NCBI GenBank assembly: GCA_002317225.1
Contig: DCIW01000020.1
Span: forward strand, 1-9,731
Length of the DNA stretch: 9,731 bases
Source of the DNA: Prevotellaceae bacterium UBA1716
GTDB taxonomy: Bacteria; Bacteroidota; Bacteroidia; Bacteroidales; Bacteroidaceae
Direction of reading: 5' to 3'
Shown: piece by piece, positions 1-6,496 of the stretch
How positions within the stretch are numbered: position 1 is the first letter of the stretch
Layout of the letters: each line of letters starts with the position of its first letter
Made by a program: the position numbers and the translations under genes
The notes under the pieces: generated by a model
What the model was told of the DNA's origin: nothing
The model's database searches: none
Seen by the model: the letters and a program-made list of their open reading frames with translations, nothing else

Positions 1-1
1 G

Positions 2-1012
2 GAATGCAACCAGCACTACTTCATCGCTAAGAATGGTGCCGTAATCTATACCGAAAAGGCTGAGAAGCGTAAGGAAGGTATGACTGTAAGAGGTGGATGG
101 CAGATTGATAACGACCAGGAATGTAAAGTTACTGGTTTTGACGACAAGTCGGCTCAGACAAATGGTTATGGTAACGGTTATGCCTACATGATCGACTCTC
201 CAATGATGCCAACTATCGAGTCTGTTTATTCTGCAATGTACAACAACCCTGAGTTTGCTGAGTTCTTCGAACTTTGTCAGACTGACGAAGAAGTGCTCAC
301 AGAACTTGGTATCAAGGGTAATAACCAGAACAAGTATAAGATCTTCGTTGACAGTAAGGGTCTCCCTTGCTACGACAAGTCTACTGGTCAGAAGGTTGCA
401 ACTGCTACAAATGTTCGTTTCTTCAACAACTATCGCTATACAGTTTACGTTCCTACAAACGGAGCAATGTTAGATGCATACGACAAGGGATTGCCAACAT
501 GGGCTGATCTTCGCGAACTTCTCGAACTCGATGTTGAGGACGAAATGAAGACTGAACTCACAGACGAAGAAGTGGTAGCACGCAACTTGAAGGCAACTGC
601 AATGTGTACTGCTATCGTTAACTTCGTGAAGAACCACTTCCAGGATAACAGCGTATTCGCTGACACTCCTGCAATCACTTCTACTCCTTACGAAACTGCC
701 ACTATCAACAGTGAGACAGGCGTATACTGTAAGGTATATGTTTCTTCTGAAGGCAATGGCACTCTCACAGTGAAGGACCCTGCGGGCAACACTCGCAAGA
801 TTACTAACGATAAGAACATTATCGCACGCGACTATATCACAAGTGGTGGTACAACTGCTGTAAACTCAACTATCACTTCATCATCAAGTGCAGTTCTCCA
901 CGGTATCGACGGCGTTCTCGACTATCGTACTAATGGCGGTCGTTTCGATACTGACTGGGCTACTTCAGCAAAGGCTCGCGCGTACCTTAATATATATAAA
1001 ATCAAAAAATAA
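2..1012 (+). CDS. Fasciclin (FAS1) domain protein, C-terminal part; 5' end cut by window edge
   Basis: The frame is open from base 2, so the first ATG at 80 is internal and the gene begins outside the window; 336 residues are visible. The end of one FAS1 domain comes first (about 1-66, closing with GNGYAYMIDSPMMP). A second, expanded FAS1 domain follows (about 70-308). Its H1-like box is YTVYVPTN (146-153) and its H2-like box is AVLHGIDGVLDY (297-308), the usual close of a Bacteroidota FAS1 domain. About 28 residues follow before TAA. Six cysteines lie in the visible part, which is many for a surface protein; disulfides are possible but unproven. By analogy with the other FAS1 genes here it is probably an outer-membrane lipoprotein, but its signal peptide is not in view. 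It ends 21 bp before the SusC start, so cotranscription is likely. The exact binding role is unknown. The last codons (LNIYKIKK) are AT-rich, unlike the body of the gene. Confidence 0.85.
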   Translation, partial: ECNQHYFIAKNGAVIYTEKAEKRKEGMTVRGGWQIDNDQECKVTGFDDKSAQTNGYGNGYAYMIDSPMMPTIESVYSAMYNNPEFAEFFELCQTDEEVLTELGIKGNNQNKYKIFVDSKGLPCYDKSTGQKVATATNVRFFNNYRYTVYVPTNGAMLDAYDKGLPTWADLRELLELDVEDEMKTELTDEEVVARNLKATAMCTAIVNFVKNHFQDNSVFADTPAITSTPYETATINSETGVYCKVYVSSEGNGTLTVKDPAGNTRKITNDKNIIARDYITSGGTTAVNSTITSSSSAVLHGIDGVLDYRTNGGRFDTDWATSAKARAYLNIYKIKK

Positions 1013-1033
1013 CAACTTACATAGAACATCAAT

Positions 1034-4000
1034 ATGAACAAGATTAAGTTTATCATCACAACAATCGTGCTGTTCTTCTGTGTAAGTTCAGCATTCGCTC
1101 AGTCACGACGCATCTCTGGTACCGTTACCGACGACTTCGGTGGCGTTGCTATGGCAAACGTCGTTGAGTATGACAGCAACAAACGTATCGTGGCGGCTAC
1201 CCAAACCGACATTAACGGTAACTTCGCTTTGGTCATCAAGAATCCTAAGGACAAGCTCGTTGTATCTTATGTGGGTCTTCAGACTTACTCAGAAATTATC
1301 GGTACGACTAAGACTAAGTTCAACATCAAGATGAAAGACCAGAACATGTTGCAGGACGTTGTCGTAAAGGCAAAGCCTATGACCAACAGCAATGGTATGG
1401 CTATCCCGATGAAGGAAATCTCTACTGCCACTCAGACCATGAACATGGATGATGTGCAGGGTCTTTCATTCGCATCAGCCGACGAAGCCCTCCAGGGTAA
1501 GATTGCCGGTCTCGATATCATCGCCAACTCTGGTAACCTCGGTGCAGGTACTTCTATGCGTATGCGTGGTGTCAGCACAATCAACGGTTCGGCTGAACCT
1601 CTCATCGTAGTGGACGGTAACATTTTCGAACTCCCTGACGATGTAAGCGACGTGAACTTCGAAGACCTCGACAATGAGGAGCAGTTCTCTACCCTTCTCT
1701 CTGTCAACCCTGAAGATATCAAGGAAATCAAGGTTCTCAAGGACGCTGCCGCAACTGCTATCTGGGGTTCTAAGGGTGCTAATGGTGTAATTGAAATTAC
1801 AACTCGTCGTGGTGTGGCTGGTAAGACAAAGATCAACTTCTCTTACCGTTTCACAGGTGCTTGGTCTCCAAAGGGACTCAACATGCTCGATGGTGACGGT
1901 TACACAATGATGCTTAAGGAAGCTTACTTCAACCCTAAGCAGAACACCGCTACAAGTGATATGGTCGAGCTCAACTACGATAAGGCTTACCCATCACAGT
2001 ACTACAACTTCAATAAGAACACAGACTGGGTTAAGGCTGTAAACCAGTTTGGTCAGACTCACAACTACTACATCACAATCAATGGTGGTGGTGAGAAGGC
2101 TAAGTTCCGTATCTCAGGTGGTTACGACCATCAGACAGGTACTATCATCAAGCAGACTCTCGACCGTTTCAGTACTCGTCTTGTACTTGACTACGACGTG
2201 TCTGACCGTATCCGCTTCTCAACTAACTTCGCCCTTACTTACACAGACAACCACCGTAACTGGGATGGCGGTTCTACATCTTCTATTCTTAGTAAGGCTT
2301 ACTGGGCTATGCCTAACATGAGTATCTATGAGTACGACCAGAATGGTAATCTTACTGGCGACTTCTACAAGATGCTCCCAACAGGTGCTCAGGGTGCTGC
2401 CGCAAGCACATACTACAGTTCTTACTATCTCTCTGACATGAAGAGCATCGGTAACCCTGTTGCTATTGCACACCTTGCATTCAACAACCAGTCAACTTAC
2501 CGTATCAACCCTCAGTTCAATCTCCAGTACAAGCTTCTTGCTAAGGATGCTGACGAAGGTCATCAGCTCAACCTTAATGCCGAAGTTTATATGGACATCT
2601 ATAACGAGTCGTGCAACACTTACTATCCAAGCGAACTCACAACAAACGCATGGAGCACAGGTGTCAACACAACTTCAAACAGCGAATATAAGTCTCTCGC
2701 ATTCACAAACCGTGAGAAACTCATCTTCATTCCTAAGACTAACACAGACATTTGGGCATGTAGTTTGATGGGACAGTTTGAGTTCACTACTGGTGATGGT
2801 ACAAGTCAGTACATGAGCCAGACTGGTGTTCCAACAGGTCTTAATTCAAGTATGGCTCAGGCATACAACAATTCAACTACATCTGGTACAAGTCAGTGGC
2901 GTAGTGCTTCAATGCTCGCAAGTGCTCACATCGCATTTATCGACGGTCGCTACTCAATCGATGCTACAGTTCGTCGAGATGGTTCTACCAAGTTTGGTGC
3001 AGGACGTAAGTGGGGTACTTTCCCTGGTATCTCTGGTCGTTGGAACATTAACGAAGAACCATTCTTCCGCAAGCTCAACATCGACTACTACGTGTCTATG
3101 CTCTCATTCCGCCCATCATGGGGTAAGGTAGGTAGACAGCCAGGTAGCGAATACCTCATGTACAACTCATACGGTTCAGCAGGTATTTATGGTAGCAACA
3201 TGAATTCATATGCAGCTATCACTCCAAACAATCTCCGACTCACAGACATCAAGTGGGAAACTACTAAGTCTTGGAACCTCGGTGCTAACTTGAACCTCTT
3301 GGGCGACCTCCTCCAGTTCGACTTCAACTACTATAACAAGCAAACTACAGACCTTCTCATGGCAGGTGTCGGTATTCCTAACTCAACTGGTTTCAGCAGC
3401 CTTTCATGGAAGAACGTAGGTGGTCTTAAGAACGAAGGTTGGGAACTCTATATGAACACTGGTAGATTTGCAAAGGTTGGCAAGTTCTACATGACTGCTA
3501 ACTTCAATATCGCCCAGAACATCAACACCATCACCGAAATGGACCCAACAGTCCTTGCAAGTATGAATGGTGAATACAAATATGCTAATGCAGAATATCT
3601 TAAGCGCATCCAGGTGGGTAACGCAGTAGGTTCAATCTACGGTTTCCGTTTCAAGGGTGTTTATGCTTACGACTACGACCACAACGGTTACACAGACCTT
3701 TCAGCCAACACATACGGTGACAACACTGCAGCTGCTGCTGAAAAGCGTGGCGAAAATGCTACAGTTCCTGTTGCTCGCGATGCTGATGGCAACATCCTCT
3801 ACGACTCAAAGGGTAACCCACTCCACATGTACTTCGACTATGGAAATACAAACTACGAGTTCAAGGGTGGTGATGTAATCTACGAAGATATCAACCACGA
3901 CGGTCAGATCAACGAACTTGATATCGTTTATCTCGGCAACTCTAACCCTAAGGTTAACGGTGGTTTCGGTTTGAACTTCAACTACGGACAGTGGTCACTT

Positions 4001-4444
4001 AAGCTCTCGTTCAACTATCGTCTCGGTAACAGTATCGCCAACCTCGCTCGTCTCGACAACGAGTCTATGGACACTAACATCAACCAGAGCAAGGCAGTAT
4101 CTTGGAGATGGCGCAAGAACGGTGATGTGACAGAAATTCCACGTGCAATGAGCGGACGCATTGGTGCAAGCTACAACTCCCTTGCAAGTGACCGTTACGT
4201 AGAAAAGGGTGACTACCTCCGTCTGCAGTACTTGCAGCTCGGTTACTCACTCCCTACAGAATTGGTTAAGAACTGGGGCATGCAATCAGTCCGCTTCACA
4301 CTCTCAGCCAACAACCTCTTCATACTCACAAAGTATACAGGTGTTGACCCTGAAGTTAGCTACGGTTCTTGGGGTGTCTGCTACGATAACTCAAAGACAC
4401 CACGTGCAAAGTCGTTCACTCTTAGTGCTAACATAGGTTTCTAA
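1034..4444 (+). CDS. SusC/RagA-family TonB-dependent outer-membrane receptor
   Basis: This is a complete 1136-residue receptor, a usual length for SusC. A Sec signal peptide spans about 1-22 (cleavage after AFA, before Q23). A carboxypeptidase-regulatory-like domain spans about 26-105 (ISGTVTDDFGG to NGNFALVIK). A TonB-box-like segment LQDVVVKAK sits near 106-114. The plug spans about 126-260 and has the SusC hallmarks LQGKIAGLDI, RMRGVSTING, PLIVVDG and LKDAAATAIWGSKGANGVIEI. The rest is the beta-barrel, ending in a terminal Phe (SLSANIGF-like end, actually TLSANIGF) as expected for BAM-dependent insertion. An EF-hand-like acidic loop occurs at 952-963 (D, N, D, G, D). No STN domain is present, so signalling through an anti-sigma factor is not indicated. 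In the family, SusC imports oligomers or peptides into the periplasm using TonB energy together with the SusD lid. The plug carries IWGS where many SusCs have IYGS, and an acidic insertion at 201-217. The ATG at 1034 is fixed by the signal peptide. Substrate unknown. Confidence 0.97.
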   Translation: MNKIKFIITTIVLFFCVSSAFAQSRRISGTVTDDFGGVAMANVVEYDSNKRIVAATQTDINGNFALVIKNPKDKLVVSYVGLQTYSEIIGTTKTKFNIKMKDQNMLQDVVVKAKPMTNSNGMAIPMKEISTATQTMNMDDVQGLSFASADEALQGKIAGLDIIANSGNLGAGTSMRMRGVSTINGSAEPLIVVDGNIFELPDDVSDVNFEDLDNEEQFSTLLSVNPEDIKEIKVLKDAAATAIWGSKGANGVIEITTRRGVAGKTKINFSYRFTGAWSPKGLNMLDGDGYTMMLKEAYFNPKQNTATSDMVELNYDKAYPSQYYNFNKNTDWVKAVNQFGQTHNYYITINGGGEKAKFRISGGYDHQTGTIIKQTLDRFSTRLVLDYDVSDRIRFSTNFALTYTDNHRNWDGGSTSSILSKAYWAMPNMSIYEYDQNGNLTGDFYKMLPTGAQGAAASTYYSSYYLSDMKSIGNPVAIAHLAFNNQSTYRINPQFNLQYKLLAKDADEGHQLNLNAEVYMDIYNESCNTYYPSELTTNAWSTGVNTTSNSEYKSLAFTNREKLIFIPKTNTDIWACSLMGQFEFTTGDGTSQYMSQTGVPTGLNSSMAQAYNNSTTSGTSQWRSASMLASAHIAFIDGRYSIDATVRRDGSTKFGAGRKWGTFPGISGRWNINEEPFFRKLNIDYYVSMLSFRPSWGKVGRQPGSEYLMYNSYGSAGIYGSNMNSYAAITPNNLRLTDIKWETTKSWNLGANLNLLGDLLQFDFNYYNKQTTDLLMAGVGIPNSTGFSSLSWKNVGGLKNEGWELYMNTGRFAKVGKFYMTANFNIAQNINTITEMDPTVLASMNGEYKYANAEYLKRIQVGNAVGSIYGFRFKGVYAYDYDHNGYTDLSANTYGDNTAAAAEKRGENATVPVARDADGNILYDSKGNPLHMYFDYGNTNYEFKGGDVIYEDINHDGQINELDIVYLGNSNPKVNGGFGLNFNYGQWSLKLSFNYRLGNSIANLARLDNESMDTNINQSKAVSWRWRKNGDVTEIPRAMSGRIGASYNSLASDRYVEKGDYLRLQYLQLGYSLPTELVKNWGMQSVRFTLSANNLFILTKYTGVDPEVSYGSWGVCYDNSKTPRAKSFTLSANIGF

Positions 4445-4445
4445 T

Positions 4446-4537
4446 AGTATAACACTATACGAATTAGAAACACTATAGGTACTATAAAGACTATAGACAC
4501 TGGAAATTACTAGAACAAACTAGAAACACTAGAAATC
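4446..4537 (+). repeat. Degenerate 9-bp tandem repeat filling the SusC-SusD gap
   Basis: Aligned by eye, about ten consecutive units start at 4446, 4455, 4464, 4473, 4482, 4491, 4500, 4510, 4520 and 4529. Eight are 9 bp long; those at 4500 and 4510 are 10 bp. The early units resemble CTATAGACA and the later ones CTAGAAACA. An exact 11-bp copy, TAGAAACACTA, occurs at 4465-4475 and 4521-4531. The array starts just after the SusC stop and ends three bases before the SusD ATG, so it forms almost the whole leader of SusD. Many units contain the short palindromes CTATAG or CTAG, but no stable long hairpin is evident. It could arise by replication slippage and could affect the translation or mRNA stability of SusD relative to SusC; that role is inference. 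Confidence 0.8.
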
Positions 4538-4540
4538 AAA

Positions 4541-6436
4541 ATGAATAAGATATTTAAGAAATTAGCAATGTTAAGTCTTGTTGCAGGTGCCGGAATGCTG
4601 GCAAGCTGCGACGACTTCCTGACTATCTACCCTACATCATCCATTGTAGAGGAAGACTTCTGGAAGGACAAGATTGACCTGCAGAACGCCGTTATGGGTT
4701 GCTACACCCAGATCGTATCTAATGGTATGCTCAACAAGTATATCTACTGGGGCGAGGAGCGTAGCGACAACTTTGAGCGTTCAACATCTGTGTCATCTAC
4801 AAGTGAGTTGGCAAATATCATGAATGCCAACCTGCTTCCAACTTACAGTCAGTTCGATTGGACTCCTGCTTATAAGGCAATCAACTACTGCAACAAGGTG
4901 CTTTCACATGGACCAGAAGTAGTGAATAGTGACGAATCGTTCTCAAATTCGGACTGGTTGCCAATCCGTGCTGAAGTGACTGCTCTTCGTGCACTTTGCC
5001 ACTTCTACCTCGTTCGTACATTCGGTGAGATTCCTTACGCAACCGAAGACTACAACAACGACTCTCAGGAGCTTCGTCTTGCCCAGAGCACACAGCTCGA
5101 GGTTTTGAACAACATCATCGAAGACCTTGAAGCAGTTCTCCCTGATGCAATGACCGACTATGGTAACGACACATGGAACAAAGGACGTATCACTCGAAAG
5201 AGCATCATGTGTCTCCTTGCCGATGTTTACCTTTGGAGAGCAAGTTACAAGCAAGGTAACAATACTCCTTTCTCAAAAGTAACTTTCGAAAGCTACTATG
5301 AAGGCGATAGATTTGGCGATCGTCCCGAAGGTTATGGTTCAAGTGCTGAAGCAGACTATCAGAAGTGTGTTGAGTACTGCGACAAGATCATTGAAGAAGT
5401 TATTGCTGACCGTATCTACGAGCTCAACAAAAGCGGTATGAACGTAGGTGGTGATGAACTCAACATCGAACTTGAGGACTTGCTCGAACAGACTATTACA
5501 AAGTCGAAGAACGCAACATCAAGCGTTTCTGTATCTTCAAGTAATGGTGCTTACTACTCTCTCTTCGGAAACGGAAATAGTGATGAAGCTCTTTTCGAAC
5601 TTCAGGTTGAAGGTGTGTCATACAGCAACTCGATGATCACTTCTCTCTTCTGGAATATAGACAAAAGTACAGCAGGTTCGTTCACAGGTTCAAACGCACT
5701 CTTCGAAGGCGTTGAGACAAACCCTAACAACCCTGACGCTAAATCTGTGTTCACAAAGACTGACTACCGTCGTTGGGAATCACTCAGATTCACAGCAGTG
5801 GGACAGACCGAATTCAATGTTGGTAAGTTCACCGCAAAAAATGTTAGCCAGTCAAGCAGCTCAACTGCTCAGATGCTTACTGACAACACATCTACTAATT
5901 ATAAAGCAACTTACACAATGCGTTCAACTTCAAATCTCGATGCAAACTGGATAGTTTACCGCATGTCGGAAATCTATCTCATGAAGGCTGAGGCACTCAC
6001 AATGCTCTCAGAAGACGAAGAGAACTTGATGAATGCATTCACATACGTTCGCGAAGTCTTCAAGCGTAGCAACCCTTACGCTTACGAGACTACAAATAAG
6101 ACTGCAAAGGAAGACTCACTCAACTTTGCCTCATTCAACACTCAGGAGAATATGGAGAAACTCATCATGGCTGAACGTCAGCGTGAGTTCATCGGTGAAG
6201 GCAAGCGCTGGTACGACCTCGTTCGCTTTGCACAGCGTCGCGGAAACACAGCAGACATGCTCGACCTCCTCACTCGTAAGTATGCAAGCAACAGCAAGGC
6301 TATCAAAGCTAAGCTCATCAACATGCAGAGCCTCTTCTCTCCTGTCTACAACGAAGACATCAAGAACAACAACCTTCTCTACCAAAACGGTGTTTGGGCT
6401 ATTAACAAGAGTACTTCACAGACAGACAATCTTTAA
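4541..6436 (+). CDS. SusD/RagB-family surface lipoprotein
   Basis: This is a complete 631-residue SusD-type lipoprotein, slightly longer than average. The lipoprotein signal peptide is 1-22 with lipobox LASC and lipidated Cys23. It is followed by Asp-Asp, an acidic start compatible with surface export in Bacteroidota. The N-terminal SusD-like region (about 24-235) contains DFLTIYPTSS, FWKDKIDLQNAVMGCY and the helix LLADVYLWRASY. The C-terminal SusD/RagB region contains IVYRMSEIYLMKAEAL (about 470-486) and MAERQREFIGEGKRWYDLVR (about 543-562), both classic family signatures. In the family, SusD is the alpha-helical TPR-type lid that closes over the SusC barrel and captures substrate at the cell surface. 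The gene lies 96 bp after SusC, an unusually long gap for this operon and one filled by a tandem repeat. The substrate cannot be read from the sequence. Confidence 0.97.
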   Translation: MNKIFKKLAMLSLVAGAGMLASCDDFLTIYPTSSIVEEDFWKDKIDLQNAVMGCYTQIVSNGMLNKYIYWGEERSDNFERSTSVSSTSELANIMNANLLPTYSQFDWTPAYKAINYCNKVLSHGPEVVNSDESFSNSDWLPIRAEVTALRALCHFYLVRTFGEIPYATEDYNNDSQELRLAQSTQLEVLNNIIEDLEAVLPDAMTDYGNDTWNKGRITRKSIMCLLADVYLWRASYKQGNNTPFSKVTFESYYEGDRFGDRPEGYGSSAEADYQKCVEYCDKIIEEVIADRIYELNKSGMNVGGDELNIELEDLLEQTITKSKNATSSVSVSSSNGAYYSLFGNGNSDEALFELQVEGVSYSNSMITSLFWNIDKSTAGSFTGSNALFEGVETNPNNPDAKSVFTKTDYRRWESLRFTAVGQTEFNVGKFTAKNVSQSSSSTAQMLTDNTSTNYKATYTMRSTSNLDANWIVYRMSEIYLMKAEALTMLSEDEENLMNAFTYVREVFKRSNPYAYETTNKTAKEDSLNFASFNTQENMEKLIMAERQREFIGEGKRWYDLVRFAQRRGNTADMLDLLTRKYASNSKAIKAKLINMQSLFSPVYNEDIKNNNLLYQNGVWAINKSTSQTDNL

Positions 6437-6466
6437 TTTCAACTATATCCCCACACAACACGAGGG

Positions 6467-6496
6467 ATGAGAAAAGAAAGAAAAAGATTAAAATGA
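6467..6496 (+). other. Purine-rich leader with a 9-codon mini-ORF ending on the next start codon
   Basis: The 56-bp gap between SusD and the FAS1 gene ends in an almost pure A/G tract (6462-6487). Within it, an ATG at 6467 opens the mini-ORF MRKERKRLK. Its TGA (6494-6496) overlaps the ATG at 6493 in an ATGA arrangement. A-rich leaders are normal for translation initiation in Bacteroidota, which lack strong Shine-Dalgarno use. The mini-ORF may be chance in a purine tract, and translation is not shown. Confidence 0.25.

Noticed and set aside
445..678. Antisense open frames opposite the FAS1, SusC and SusD genes (also 1432-1836, 4943-5254, 7300-7575, 9168-9497)
   Set aside because: They lie wholly inside strongly supported + strand genes. 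Their composition is what the codon bias of those genes produces on the other strand, and they show no recognisable domain or leader.
1034..1100. An STN signalling domain and partner anti-sigma/ECF sigma regulation
   Set aside because: SusC goes directly from its signal peptide to the carboxypeptidase-like domain and the plug, and no regulator gene is in the window.
4444..4458. Possible hairpin ATAGT-ATAAC-ACTAT after the SusC stop as a terminator
   Set aside because: A 5-bp AT stem with no T-run is too weak. The pairing is explained by the short palindromes within the tandem repeat.
4446..4537. CRISPR array
   Set aside because: The units are 9-10 bp and directly adjacent, with no unique spacers and no cas genes.
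4445..4540. Bacteroidota promoter (TTTG at -33, TAnnTTTG at -7) in the intergenic gaps
   Set aside because: No gap, including those before 1034, 6493 and 8661, contains a convincing TAnnTTTG or spaced TTTG element. Cotranscription from upstream is the simpler reading.
6033..6470. A 145-residue + strand open frame overlapping the end of SusD
   Set aside because: It overlaps the conserved SusD C-terminal signature in another frame and is a low-complexity Ser/Thr/Leu-rich shadow translation.
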